Assembly (NCBI RefSeq): GCF_009184635.1
Contig: NZ_WELI01000005.1
Location: 496,001 to 560,000 of the forward strand
Source of the DNA: Rudanella paleaurantiibacter
GTDB taxonomy: Bacteria; Bacteroidota; Bacteroidia; Cytophagales; Spirosomataceae
Reading direction: 5' to 3'
Length of the DNA: 64,000 bases
Numbering within the stretch: position 1 is the first letter of the stretch; every line of letters starts with the position of its first letter. This document shows, piece after piece, positions 43,645 through 52,776 of this stretch. Below the pieces are notes generated by a model. That model ran no database searches. It was not told the origin of the DNA and saw only the letters and a list, made by a program, of their open reading frames with translations. The translations under genes and the position numbers were made by a program.

Positions 43645-45150
43645 CTACTTTCTGAACCCAGCCGGATACCGCGAGCGCATGTCGCTCATGGGTTCAATCC
43701 GAATCTCAACCCGTCGGTTAGCCTGCAACCCGGTGCGAGTCGAGTTTGGGGCAGCGGGCCGTATTTCGCCGTAATATTCAAGAGTGATCCGGCTCGGGTC
43801 GTTCAGGCCAGCCCGCGTCATAAACCGCTTGACGGCCTCCACCCGGCGTTTAGAGAGCTGTACGTTGTAGGCGTCCGAAGCGCGCGCATCGGCATGACCT
43901 ACCACAATAGCCCGGCAATTAGGCCGCTCGTTGAGCAACTCAGTTACCTGCCGCAGCAGTGCCTGCGAGGTTGGCCGAAGGGTCGCTTTATCGGTATCGA
44001 ACTCGACGTTGCTGAACACGTCAACACATTCGCCAGCCTCCCGTTCGGTTTTGGGCCGGGCCAGTAAACTATCCAGATTCATGGCAACGCCCGCCCCCGA
44101 CACGACACTCCCAGCCGGCGTCCGGGGCTGCTTATCAAACAGGTCGGCCACGCCATCGTTGTCCGAGTCGGTGTACAAGCGCGGGTCTACGGGCTGAGGC
44201 ATGTTAGCCTTGGCAATGGAGTCAGCCTCGGTTACAGAGGGGTTGTAGGCCGGTTTCACCAGATCGGCAGGATCGGCCCAGCGCAAATGATACCGGCCTT
44301 TATCGGCATCGTACCGGCCATCGCGACCGACACGCAGGGGCGCACGACCCAGTTTGTACGTAATCGACAATCCCACAGCCCCGTATTTGTCGAGGGCCGA
44401 TTGCCCCTTGCGGAACAGGTAAATATTGGCCGGATTGTTATTGTAAGCCGGGTCTGTTGACCCAACGGTCATATCCAGCTTTTCGGTATTGACGTTGTTG
44501 TACACAAAATCAAGTCCAATATCGAACCGAGGGCTTAACTCGTAATGAAACGCCGTTCCGACCGGTACCACGAGTTCGCGGGTAAACACGGAGCCGTTGC
44601 CTTCCCACCGGCCTGACGTGACGGAATTAAAATTATCCCGGTCGTTGCTGTACCGAACAAGCCGATTGGTTGTCAGGTCATACACGCGCGCATCGAACCA
44701 GATACCGCCAATACCGCCGTACACGTCCCATTTCAGGCGCTTGAGCCGTTTGGCACCCAGCAATAACGATTTTACGTTGACCGATGCCAGCAACGCCCCT
44801 TGCAGATAATTCGTCCGAAAATACGCGTTGTAGATGGGTTTCTTGGAGCCGCTGAGCATACCACCATTGGCCTGCACCGATACGCCGAAGAGGTGGCTCA
44901 GCTGTTTGTTGACTGCCAGCCCTACCCCACCGGTCAGAATTTCTTTCTCACCAAGCTCAGGCACGCCCCGGTACACGCCGTACGACAAATCCCCAAAAAA
45001 GCGGGTAAGCTGCGGGGTTACCGAAATCGACCAGGTGTTGAGGGGATAATCGCCGTCGTAGGAACGATTGGGCACGCGGGTGGGCGGTGATTGTGCCCAG
45101 GCGTTGCCCATTACCCAGACGCAGAGAAAGGCGAAAAAGCTATTTTTCAT
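43645..45150 (-). CDS. OmpA-family outer membrane protein
   Basis: From the ATG at 45148-45150 (MKNSFFAFLCVWVMGNAWAQ, a signal peptide) the protein has 501 residues. Residues about 25-290 form a beta-barrel (alternating strands with final aromatic residues). A short calcium-binding-like repeat (TDSDNDGVADLFD) then leads to the OmpA peptidoglycan-binding domain (about 370-490; VEFDTDKATLRPTSQALLRQ, VVGHADARASDAYNVQLSKR, RRVEIRIEP). It would anchor the outer membrane to peptidoglycan. The longer in-frame start at 45207 is rejected, as it would bury the signal peptide. The gene starts 58 bases downstream of the rnpB 3' end. Confidence 0.88.
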   Translation of the reverse strand: MKNSFFAFLCVWVMGNAWAQSPPTRVPNRSYDGDYPLNTWSISVTPQLTRFFGDLSYGVYRGVPELGEKEILTGGVGLAVNKQLSHLFGVSVQANGGMLSGSKKPIYNAYFRTNYLQGALLASVNVKSLLLGAKRLKRLKWDVYGGIGGIWFDARVYDLTTNRLVRYSNDRDNFNSVTSGRWEGNGSVFTRELVVPVGTAFHYELSPRFDIGLDFVYNNVNTEKLDMTVGSTDPAYNNNPANIYLFRKGQSALDKYGAVGLSITYKLGRAPLRVGRDGRYDADKGRYHLRWADPADLVKPAYNPSVTEADSIAKANMPQPVDPRLYTDSDNDGVADLFDKQPRTPAGSVVSGAGVAMNLDSLLARPKTEREAGECVDVFSNVEFDTDKATLRPTSQALLRQVTELLNERPNCRAIVVGHADARASDAYNVQLSKRRVEAVKRFMTRAGLNDPSRITLEYYGEIRPAAPNSTRTGLQANRRVEIRIEPMSDMRSRYPAGFRK

Positions 45151-45208
45151 GAATCGTTGACAGGCGGAATGACCGGGTAAATAGTCCAGTAATTCTATAG
45201 CCAACATC

Positions 45209-45745
45209 GTGCCAACCGGAGCAATACCGGCCTATAAGCCGGATTCTGTCACTGGATTATCGGTAAAACCGACGCACCGGGTCTTATCATTTATCTGGGA
45301 TCGCCGTCACCGACGACCTCTATCGACCTACCCGCGACAGCATCGGCCAGCCGAAGCCAACCTACAGGAACGAGCCGCCCCTAATCTGCCGCATATTTGG
45401 TCTTTCAGCCCATAAGGTTTATCCTGCCCCGTCGGTCACCCGCCGGGCGGTAGGCCCTTACCCCACCTTTTCACCCTTACCCGAAAACAGTTTACAGTTT
45501 GTTGTTTACAGTTTATAGTTGGCTTACGCAGGCAAGACTGCTTCGCGGAACTGCAAGCTATAAACAGAAAACTGTAAACTGTTTTCTGGCGGTATATTTT
45601 CTGTGACACTGGCTGTCAGACGGCCGTTCCCAGCCGCCTGCCTTCCCGTTAGGAAGTATGGTGCTCTGCGCTGTCCGGACTTTCCTCCAACCCAGTTCGG
45701 GTCAGCGATAAGACAACCGGCACCGCTCCGATTGGCACGCGTTGG
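45209..45745 (-). ncRNA. rnpB: RNase P RNA with an inserted hairpin in P12
   Basis: Read on the minus strand: the 5' P1 strand GTGCCAATCGGAGC pairs with GCTCCGGTTGGCAC at the 3' end. The universal GAGGAAAGTCCGGAC, ACAGAAAATATACCGCC, GGTAAGGGTGAAAAGGTG and ACAGAATCCGGCTTATAGGCC blocks are in order. It is the catalytic RNA that trims tRNA 5' ends. At the P12 position, between ACCGCC and GGTAAGGGTG, lies a 104-base hairpin repeat (45483-45586) in place of the usual stem of about 20 bases. A -7 promoter element is 6 bases upstream of the given 5' end. Confidence 0.95.
45483..45586. repeat. Hairpin repeat inside RNase P RNA, CAGTTTACAGTTT word
   Basis: Outer arms GAAAACAGTTTACAGTTT (from 45483) and AAACTGTAAACTGTTTTC (to 45586) are fully complementary. 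Inside are a second copy of the word (GTTTACAGTTTATAG) and its partner CTATAAACAGAAAAC, then a small hairpin. Its construction is like that of the intergenic repeats, but it is transcribed as part of rnpB and would fold as a long P12 helix. Confidence 0.8.
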
Positions 45746-45750
45746 CCTGC

Positions 45751-45758
45751 CAAAGATA
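45751..45758 (-). promoter_or_regulatory. -7 element TATCTTTG for rnpB
   Basis: An exact TAnnTTTG on the minus strand, ending 6 bases before the inferred rnpB 5' end, the right distance for initiation. No clear -33 TTG. Confidence 0.6.
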
Positions 45759-45842
45759 GCACAACTTTAGGGTTTCTGGCCTAACGACCCGGTTTCTGAT
45801 CTAGTCAGGACCTTTCTGGCCCTGCGGCAGCCATCAGACCCG

Positions 45843-47285
45843 CTATTGCAGTCCCTCAACTTTTACATCCACTTTTCCTTTGGCGAAAACCACCGCCAGA
45901 ATCGCCGTTGGCGTCAGATACACCCCGTCGGGCCAGATTTCGTCGATTTGGCCATTGAGCACGACACCCTTAGCCAACTGATTATTTTTGAGCTGGGTCT
46001 GCACCGAACGCTGAATCTCCGTGATCTGATCGCCGACCGGAATGGTAAACTGCTTTTCGAGCATCCGGGCGAGGGTTCCCTTAAGCAACCAGCTGGCGGT
46101 GCGCTGGAGCCAACTACTCGTTTCGAGGTCGTATTGCAAGTCTTTGAGAGCCACCGTTTTCGTTTCGGGATCGTAGTACGGGCGGCCTTTCAGGTAGATA
46201 TTACCTGTTACACTCCCCGACAGACCGGCTTTGATAATCAGGTTGTCGTTCTGCCCGTACAGGTCAATGTCTTCAATAGTAACGTGGTAGCGGCCCTCCT
46301 GAAAGTCGAAGCGTTTCCCGACAAACGTTTGGCCAGCTAGTTTGGCGGCTTCTTCGTAGGTAGCTTCGTTCAGAATACCCACCTGAAAATCGTCTTTGAT
46401 CGTCGGCACCACCACCAGATCGGGTAGGGATACGGCCGGTTTAACAGCGGGTTTGTTCCCCACACTTGTCAGCGTGTACCCTTCCAGACCAATTTGGGTG
46501 CGAATCACGTTGCCCTCGAATCGGAGCGGGGTAATAAGCACCCGGCGGGGCACCACCTGTAGCCACGTTTTGTACTGATCCGACAGCAGGTATGGGGTAC
46601 GAACCGTGTTCCAGGCCTCCAGAACCGGCGTTCGGAGGTCAATCTGTTTACGGACTTCTGCATCCAGCGATTTGGTGATCGTGCCCAGATTCCGGTCGAT
46701 GATCCGGCTCACAAGGCCCGTAATGGGAATGGCAAATCCGCCCAGCCGAACCGAGGGCTTGGTACCCCATTCGTAGCCCTCGGCCGTGGTTTGGGTATTG
46801 ACGGCCCAATTGGGGTCGATACTGAACCGGGTAGCAAACTTGAGCGTGATTTCGAATTCGGTATCGGCACTCTGCATAAAACCCAGAATCCGTTTGCCGG
46901 CCTTCGCCCAAATTTTGAGCGGCACCACAAACCGAAACAGGCTATCGGCCCCGCCCGCAGCCGACACACCGATGGGCGCCCGTTTCCAGACTTTCAGGTG
47001 GATGGGGTCGCTGCCGTCGGGCGCGGGCGTATCGAAGGTGTTACTCTCAAAAATAAGTCCGTTAACCTGCTTGTTGATCTGCTGCTCTACGTCGCGGAGT
47101 GCTATGCGAACGGGCACATTGACCGTCGACAGGTAGGTTTCGTTACGGACTTCCATAGTGGTTCGGGTGTAGGCTTCTTTCGGCGCTTTCGGATTGAGCG
47201 TGCCCGCTCCGGGCCTCCCGGATGGGACTTTGCTACACCCGACAAAAATAAACAGCAGGGCAACAGATACCAGCTTTGCTCTCAT
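45843..47285 (-). CDS. DUF4403 lipoprotein
   Basis: The ATG at 47283-47285 (MRAKLVSVALLFIFVGCSKV) gives a 480-residue lipoprotein with lipobox FVGC. The longer frame to 47381 overlaps the upstream Smr gene. The mature part shows the DUF4403 pattern: STVNVPVRIALRDVEQQINK, KVWKRAPIGVSAAG, FATRFSIDPNWAVNTQT and a C-terminal VEKQFTIPVGDQITEIQRSV-like stretch. Two related lipid-binding-like halves are typical of this family of exported proteins; function is unknown. It lies 44 bases after the Smr gene and is likely its operon partner. Confidence 0.8.
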   Translation of the reverse strand: MRAKLVSVALLFIFVGCSKVPSGRPGAGTLNPKAPKEAYTRTTMEVRNETYLSTVNVPVRIALRDVEQQINKQVNGLIFESNTFDTPAPDGSDPIHLKVWKRAPIGVSAAGGADSLFRFVVPLKIWAKAGKRILGFMQSADTEFEITLKFATRFSIDPNWAVNTQTTAEGYEWGTKPSVRLGGFAIPITGLVSRIIDRNLGTITKSLDAEVRKQIDLRTPVLEAWNTVRTPYLLSDQYKTWLQVVPRRVLITPLRFEGNVIRTQIGLEGYTLTSVGNKPAVKPAVSLPDLVVVPTIKDDFQVGILNEATYEEAAKLAGQTFVGKRFDFQEGRYHVTIEDIDLYGQNDNLIIKAGLSGSVTGNIYLKGRPYYDPETKTVALKDLQYDLETSSWLQRTASWLLKGTLARMLEKQFTIPVGDQITEIQRSVQTQLKNNQLAKGVVLNGQIDEIWPDGVYLTPTAILAVVFAKGKVDVKVEGLQ

Positions 47286-47328
47286 GTACGGTGGTGAATG
47301 TGGGGGCTGGGTACGACTCCCAGACCTC

Positions 47329-48324
47329 TTACTTAATGAAAACTTTTGTAGCCCCGTAGCCGAATTTCTGCTTCTGGGCATCTTCGAAGTATTTCACGTG
47401 TGGGTGCCGACCCAATCGGCGGTGTAGTTCGGTCCGTAAGGTGCCGGTGCCAACGCCGTGGATAAACGTAATCTCGCTCATACCGGTGGCAATGGCGTTT
47501 TCAAGCAGCTTTTCGAACGTTTCGAGTTGCAGGTCGAGTAGCTCGCCCGGCTGCCGACCTCCGGGGCCTTTGGGCAGCAGCACATCAATGTGCAGATCGA
47601 CTACCGACGAGGGACGCTCGAAACTGGGCGGAATGGCCGGGTTATTTTTGGCTTTCAGCATTTCTTCTTTCAATTCCTGCGGGCTGAGCGGTACGGTTGG
47701 CAGGGGCATAAGAGCCTCGGCCGGGGCTTCTTTCTCATCGGCATCGAGCTGGTACAAATGGCCTTGCTGATTGAGCACCGGCACCGTTTTTTTGCTCACA
47801 TGGAAGGTCTGAGCCCGGCATTTCAGCCGTTTCACCAACGGCGACCGGAAGCTCACCTTGGCCGCCCGGAACCAAAGCCCCTGAAACAGAAAGGTGGGCC
47901 AGCTATCGAGCGTTGAGAACGAGTAATAGTCGTTCAGCTTGGCCGACGACCGGGGCTTGAGCACCCCACTTTGCAGTCCATTGAGGGTAGTACCCCGCTC
48001 TTCGGCAAGGGTATAGGGCATATCCCAGTCGGTATTATTTACCAGATGGACGGCAAACTCGCGGTCGTTCTGGGCCACAAATGCCATGTAAATACCCTGA
48101 TTTGCCAGAATAACCGGCCCGGTTGGGCGCGGAGGTTGGGCATTACCCGAAGGGCGCAGGAGCCGTTCGGCCTCCAGGGGCGACACAACTACCAGTTCGG
48201 AGCGGAGTACCGGAATCCGAAAGCCGTCTTCTATTTCAATTTCAACCTGATTGCCACTCAAAAAGCGCGTCACCACGCCCTGTTCTTTGGCCCGTATCAT
48301 ACGGACTTTATCGCCAATGTTCAT
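47329..48324 (-). CDS. DUF2027 protein with C-terminal Smr domain
   Basis: A 331-residue protein. The N-terminal part (MNIGDKVRMIRAKEQGVVTR, NQVEIEIEDGFRIPVLRSEL) is a small beta domain and the DUF2027 core follows. The last 95 residues are an Smr nuclease-like domain: VVDLHIDVLLPKG, LDLQLETFEKLLENAI and the HGVGTGTLRTELHRRL signature. Smr domains bind or cleave DNA or RNA and in several systems act on stalled ribosomes. This combination is typical of Bacteroidota. It precedes the DUF4403 gene. Confidence 0.85.
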   Translation of the reverse strand: MNIGDKVRMIRAKEQGVVTRFLSGNQVEIEIEDGFRIPVLRSELVVVSPLEAERLLRPSGNAQPPRPTGPVILANQGIYMAFVAQNDREFAVHLVNNTDWDMPYTLAEERGTTLNGLQSGVLKPRSSAKLNDYYSFSTLDSWPTFLFQGLWFRAAKVSFRSPLVKRLKCRAQTFHVSKKTVPVLNQQGHLYQLDADEKEAPAEALMPLPTVPLSPQELKEEMLKAKNNPAIPPSFERPSSVVDLHIDVLLPKGPGGRQPGELLDLQLETFEKLLENAIATGMSEITFIHGVGTGTLRTELHRRLGRHPHVKYFEDAQKQKFGYGATKVFIK

Positions 48325-48422
48325 TGCTGTTCAGGCCCGGAATGGCCGGGCTTCTGGAGAAACCAACCCGAATCCGGGCCGAAAAGTTACGTTTGCAGCC
48401 CACTCTGATGGACTTTACCGGA

Positions 48423-50567
48423 TCAGTACCCGCCGAAATACTTGCGGGTGCCCCATTCGAGGGTTGCCAGGGCCAGAATCATGAAAAAGAGCCACCGCCA
48501 GTTGATCAGCTCATTCAGCTCTTCGGTGCTGCTCAGGCGGGCGGGCGTTTCGCGGCTGCTCAGGTCGCGCACGAGGTTAGCCACCGAGGCCGTGTTGTAA
48601 AACTTACCCCCGGTCTGCGAGGCCAGTTGCCGCAGCAAGCCGTGGTCGGCCGTGGTGTTGAGGGCTTCGAGTTGCAGATCGCGCACAATAAACTGCCCTT
48701 CCGAAACTTCATTCTTACCACTTAAGTTGGTGGTTGCGCGGAAGCGGTAGGCTCCTTCGGGCAGGCGGCTGATTTCGAACCGGCTATTATCGCTTGTTGG
48801 GGTGTAGTTGAAACTACGTGTGATACCGCGCTCGTCCAGAATACTCAGGTTAACGGGCTTGTCGTAGATTCGCTCGTAAATATCGTTGTAAAGCTCCGTC
48901 TCAAAAATGACCTTTTCGCCCGCTACAAACTCATTTCGGATGGGGTACACGCGCAGCTTGCGCCGGTCTTCTTTCACCGAAATAAGCTGAATAACCTTTT
49001 GCAGCATTTCGTCGATCACCTCCTGTTTGTCGGTCAGGTCAAACTCTTCCATGCGCCATTGCCAAAGGCCTTCGCCCGCCAGCACAGCCGCCTTACGCGG
49101 ACGGTCGGGCGAGCCGGCCGTTACGTTGAGCGCAAGCAGGGGTTTCTGGGTTTGTACGCTGCCCACCTGCTGCCAAAGCACCACCTGACTGCCGGGCAAC
49201 AGCCGAAACTCACCGTAAGGCACCGACATGGGCGGCATCTTGGTGATAATATCGAGCCGGGCTGCATCCAGGTTCAATTGTTTGTAGGCATCGTTGTAGC
49301 GGGCAGTTACCTTATCGCTCTGACCGGGCAGGGCCGTTACCTGCATTACGGGGTTCAGCGTATTGAACGGCCCCATAGCCGACTGGTTCCCCAGCACAAA
49401 CAGCACTGGGGTGGTGTTGTTACGCGCCAGCAGTTGTTGCACCGAGGCCGTACTGGCCCCACCATTGTCGGGAATCTGGTGGAGAATGATAAGGTCGTAT
49501 TTCTTATCGGTAGGCGGTGGCCCTTCGATGCCGTTAATCATCCGAACGTCGAGCTCGTAATTCTGATTTCGTTCGAGCATACTCCGAATCGCCTTCACGT
49601 CGGGGTGCGGAGCCAGAGCCAGTAAGAGAACCTTCTCGCGCCCGTCGATCACGTCGATGTACACGTCCTGCCGGTTGTTTCGGGTGCTGAACTCGCCCGG
49701 CTGCGGCACCACCTCAACGGTAAACCGCTGAACGCCTTTCTGGGTAGCTGTGGTCTGAAACGTCACCGAACCAAAGGTCTGGTTCTGCCCGAAAGATACG
49801 CTTTGCCGACCCACCTCTTTGCCGCCCTGCCGCAGCACCACAATACCGGCCCGGCCGCTAAAACCGTTACTCGTCACTTCCACCTGAATCGGAAACTGGT
49901 TGTTCAGATACGCAATCCGGTTAGCTACGATGCCTTTGATAGCAATGTCGCGCTTCGGAATGGTGTCGCCGAGCCCCACAGCATGCACCGAAAATGGATA
50001 TTGCCCAAACGTAGGCGAAAGCCCCTGATTGAAGATACCATCGGAGATAAGCACCACATCGGTAAGATGCCGACCTTCGTAATCTGACCGGATACCCGAC
50101 AGCAATCCCGACAGGTTGGTCGACCGCTGGGTAAATGGAATCTGGGTCAGGTCTGTCCCTTCGGTCATAGCCGAGTCGCTCAGGGTCCGTACTGATACAT
50201 CCAATCCGGCACTGCTCAGTTGCTGCTGCAAGGCTTGCAGATTGCTGAGAGCAGTGGTGAGCGCGGGCCGTCCGGCAGCGGCTACCGACTCCGAGTTGTC
50301 TACGGCCAGTACCACTTTCGGTTTTTCGGTGAGCGTCTGTACACTGCGGATGAGCGGATTCACCAGCAGAAAACAGAGTAAGCTCACAACCAAAAACCGA
50401 ACGGCCGCCAGTGCATAGCGGACGTTGCGATCCCAGAACGAAACAGAGTCAGAAACACCGGTACTCAGCCGTGCTGGCAGCGGTTGATACAATGCCGCTG
50501 CGTACAGCGCCCCTACCAGCAAACAGACCAGCACCCACCAGGGTGAGGATTGGAAAATGACGTTCAT
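48423..50567 (-). CDS. Membrane protein with internal VWA-like domain (BatA-like)
   Basis: The start at 50565-50567 (MNVIFQSSPWWVLVCLLVGA) gives 714 residues; the longer frame to 50621 lies in a hairpin repeat. There are two N-terminal membrane helices (about 9-26 and 50-72). A VWA-like fold then starts at VVLAVDNSESVAAAG (a MIDAS-like DxSxS) with VVLISDGIFNQG later. A long beta-rich extracytoplasmic region (about 270-660) and a final membrane helix (RWLFFMILALATLEWGTRKY) complete it. It resembles the long BatA/GATase-associated VWA proteins of Bacteroidota; function is unknown. No MoxR or DUF58 gene is adjacent. Confidence 0.78.
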   Translation of the reverse strand: MNVIFQSSPWWVLVCLLVGALYAAALYQPLPARLSTGVSDSVSFWDRNVRYALAAVRFLVVSLLCFLLVNPLIRSVQTLTEKPKVVLAVDNSESVAAAGRPALTTALSNLQALQQQLSSAGLDVSVRTLSDSAMTEGTDLTQIPFTQRSTNLSGLLSGIRSDYEGRHLTDVVLISDGIFNQGLSPTFGQYPFSVHAVGLGDTIPKRDIAIKGIVANRIAYLNNQFPIQVEVTSNGFSGRAGIVVLRQGGKEVGRQSVSFGQNQTFGSVTFQTTATQKGVQRFTVEVVPQPGEFSTRNNRQDVYIDVIDGREKVLLLALAPHPDVKAIRSMLERNQNYELDVRMINGIEGPPPTDKKYDLIILHQIPDNGGASTASVQQLLARNNTTPVLFVLGNQSAMGPFNTLNPVMQVTALPGQSDKVTARYNDAYKQLNLDAARLDIITKMPPMSVPYGEFRLLPGSQVVLWQQVGSVQTQKPLLALNVTAGSPDRPRKAAVLAGEGLWQWRMEEFDLTDKQEVIDEMLQKVIQLISVKEDRRKLRVYPIRNEFVAGEKVIFETELYNDIYERIYDKPVNLSILDERGITRSFNYTPTSDNSRFEISRLPEGAYRFRATTNLSGKNEVSEGQFIVRDLQLEALNTTADHGLLRQLASQTGGKFYNTASVANLVRDLSSRETPARLSSTEELNELINWRWLFFMILALATLEWGTRKYFGGY

Positions 50568-50579
50568 AAAGAAAGTAGT

Positions 50580-50673
50580 GAGGAGACAGAAGCGAGGAGC
50601 GAGGAGAAAAGGGTTGCTCACGAATAAGTAACGTCGGGCTCCGTTTTCTCCTCACTCCTCGCTTCTGCCTCCT
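50580..50673. repeat. Intergenic hairpin repeat, GCGAGGAG purine word
   Basis: Left arm AGGAGACAGAAGCGAGGAGC (50581-50600) with GGAGCGAGGAGAAAA continuing; right arm TTTTCTCCTCACTCCTCGCT (50644-50663) with TCTGCCTCCT after it. The loop is about 28 bases. Related purine-rich tracts occur in frame within icmF. It fills the gap between fabG and the VWA gene. Confidence 0.7.
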
Positions 50674-50678
50674 ATATC

Positions 50679-51425
50679 CTAAGTAAGCATTCCCCCGTCT
50701 ACCTGGAGCACCTGCCCCGTAGTGTAGCGGGATAAATCAGAAGCCAGGAATACGCAGGTATCGGCTACCTCTTCGGGTTGGCCGCCCCGCTTGAGCGGGA
50801 TCTGCTGCTTCCATTCTTCTACGGCTTTTTCGTTGATCTCGCCGGTCATTTCGGTTTCGATGAAGCCCGGAGCCACGGCATTGGAGCGGATATTCCGCGA
50901 GCCCAGTTCGAGAGCCACCGACTTGGTAAAGCCGATAATACCTGATTTAGAGGCTGCGTAGTTGGCCTGACCCGCGTTGCCCCGGATACCTACTACCGAC
51001 GTCAGGTTGATAATCGACCCGGCCTTCGCTTTCATCATGGGTTTGATGGCGGCTTTGGTCAGGTTGAAGACCGACTTAAGGTTAACGTTGATAACCACGT
51101 CCCATTGTTCTTCGGACATGCGCATCAGCAAACCATCTTTGGTAATGCCGGCATTGTTGACGAGCACGTCAATCGAACCGAAATCAGCCAGTACGGCGGC
51201 TACCAGTTCTTCGGCCGCTTTATAATCCGAGGCATCTGACCGGTATCCTTTGGCCGTAATCCCGAACGCCTTCAGCTCGTCTTCCAGCGCCTGCCCTTTT
51301 TCTACGCTCGACAGGTACGTAAACGCCACCTGAGCACCTTCCTGCGCGAAACGCTGGGCAATAGCCCGACCAATTCCGCGTGAGGCACCCGTAATGAGCG
51401 CCACTTTTCCTTTCAATAAATCCAT
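50679..51425 (-). CDS. fabG: 3-oxoacyl-ACP reductase
   Basis: A 248-residue SDR reductase of fatty-acid elongation. TGASRGIGRAIAQRF binds NADPH, NNAGITKDGLLMRM is the classic FabG loop, INLTSVVGIRGNAGQANYAASKSG holds the catalytic Ser, Tyr and Lys, and NAVAPGFIETEMT and a final QVLQVDGGMLT complete it. Length and all active-site residues are standard, so it is probably the housekeeping FabG. It heads a minus-strand pair with the VWA gene across a hairpin repeat. Confidence 0.93.
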   Translation of the reverse strand: MDLLKGKVALITGASRGIGRAIAQRFAQEGAQVAFTYLSSVEKGQALEDELKAFGITAKGYRSDASDYKAAEELVAAVLADFGSIDVLVNNAGITKDGLLMRMSEEQWDVVINVNLKSVFNLTKAAIKPMMKAKAGSIINLTSVVGIRGNAGQANYAASKSGIIGFTKSVALELGSRNIRSNAVAPGFIETEMTGEINEKAVEEWKQQIPLKRGGQPEEVADTCVFLASDLSRYTTGQVLQVDGGMLT

Positions 51426-51628
51426 TGGCTACAAAATACCCTCTTAATCTGGAGAGAGCTTGGTTTTTGACTGGCTCAAAAATAGCCTTTAAGCGGGGAA
51501 TGACAATAGTGACGTAGCATCTTCTCCAGAAAGAATATACCTTTCCGGGCCACCTTCAGGCCAGAATAGTCAAAAGCCATTTGCCGCCCGCCATCAGACC
51601 GGGCCGTGCCAATTCGAAAGCCAAATAC

Positions 51629-51794
51629 GGCTTCGGCCCCAAGTGAACATAGCGCGCCGGTAGCAACTACTTTGAGGTTGTTACGTACCGAACGCTCAGA
51701 CCGCTCCCCAGCCTTGCCCACAAATTGGCCGCCTGAGATTGGTTGGACCTATCGTACCACAGACCCCGATACGAGGCTGAGGCCAGGGGCCGTT
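51629..51794 (-). pseudogene. C-terminal remnant of a beta-barrel protein gene; left copy of a 165-bp direct repeat
   Basis: On the minus strand this encodes SYRGLWYDRSNQSQAANLW, then ARLGSGLSVRYVTTSK and a stop (51667-51669), almost identical to the last 40 residues of the beta-barrel protein at 56.3 kb. Homology runs on past the stop codon to 51629 and stops abruptly at 51794. About 15 differences in 166 bases are counted by eye against 56220-56384, in the same orientation. No start or upstream part of the gene is present. Confidence 0.8.
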
Positions 51795-52062
51795 GCTCAC
51801 ATCCTGCCGGGCTTGATGCCTGCCTGGTTTACCCCAAAACTCCGTCGGTATTCATTCGCAAAACAGATGGCTACTAGCTGCTTAAGTCATTACTAACGTT
51901 TTAAGTATTTTCTGAAAAACACACATTATATCCCTAAAATCGGGTTTCTATCCCTAAAAAATTAAGATCTCTAAACAGAAAAATAGCTTTGGACTCAATC
52001 AAAAAGCAGGCAGCCGAAAATGCTGATCAGAGTAGGCACCATAAATAATTTGACTTATTACG
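51795..52062. other. AT-rich region without recognised gene
   Basis: Between the remnant and the collagen-like lipoprotein gene the sequence becomes AT-rich and shows no family motif on either strand. The stretch 51426-51628, between fabG and the remnant, also holds nothing recognisable. Confidence 0.5.
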
Positions 52063-52629
52063 TTGAAACGAAGTCTTCTCTTCTCGTTGGCAATGTCGCT
52101 CTTAGGGGCGCTTTGCATCGTCCAACTGTCGTGTAAAGGCCCCCAAGGGGACGTAGGTCCGGCAGGACCAGCAGGCCCGGCCGGACCAGCAGGAGCAACC
52201 GGCCCGGCGGGTGTGTCGGGAGTTAGTGGCAATGCCAATGTGGTTCAATTCACATTCGCCAACCAATCATTTGCTAACACGGTCGGATTGGTCACCACGT
52301 TGTCGTTGCCTAATACCACAACGCAGGTTGCGGCTTCCAGTGCTTTCTTTACCTATTTAGGATTCGTTGATGGCACAACACCCATGAACTGGTTTATCAT
52401 TCCCGGAAGTATTCCCCCGAGTAGTGGCTCCTTCTCAACATGGCTCTTCAACGATGCTAAGCCACAGATTGCTATTCGTCGGGAAACGCTTGCGACAGCA
52501 AACGGCCCCATACGTTTCACCCCGCGTGTCGTGATGATTCCGGCCAATGACCTCCGTAATGGCCGCCAAGCCGCCCTTGACTTCACAGATTACAATGCCG
52601 TGAAAGCGTTCTATAAGCTGCCTGATTGA
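52063..52629 (+). CDS. Lipoprotein with collagen-like Gly-Pro-Ala repeats
   Basis: A 188-residue protein using a TTG start (52063-52065), with signal peptide and lipobox LSC (Cys near 24). Directly after it comes a collagen-like run of Gly-x-y triplets (GPAGPAGPAGPAGATGPAG, about 30-50), then a beta-rich globular domain of about 130 residues (NVVQFTFANQSF, MNWFIIPGSIPPSSGSFSTW). This layout, a lipid anchor, a stalk of collagen triplets and a small domain, is common in Bacteroidota surface lipoproteins. Function is unknown. It belongs to the AT-richer 51.6-57.4 kb block. Confidence 0.7.
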   Translation: MKRSLLFSLAMSLLGALCIVQLSCKGPQGDVGPAGPAGPAGPAGATGPAGVSGVSGNANVVQFTFANQSFANTVGLVTTLSLPNTTTQVAASSAFFTYLGFVDGTTPMNWFIIPGSIPPSSGSFSTWLFNDAKPQIAIRRETLATANGPIRFTPRVVMIPANDLRNGRQAALDFTDYNAVKAFYKLPD

Positions 52630-52776
52630 AGCTTGAAAAGGCCTTGCTAATGGCCGGAAGTCTTTTTTAATAAAAAATGCGATCAGATTGAGCGGAAAGA
52701 ACGCATGACTAATCGCGCAGTCGACAGGCAGAGTGCCTGTGCTTACCATCTTTAACAAATCCCATTACACTTACAC

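Noticed and set aside
51476-51721. 81-codon minus-strand frame beside fabG
   Set aside because: It runs across the beta-barrel remnant in a different frame and has no recognisable motif.
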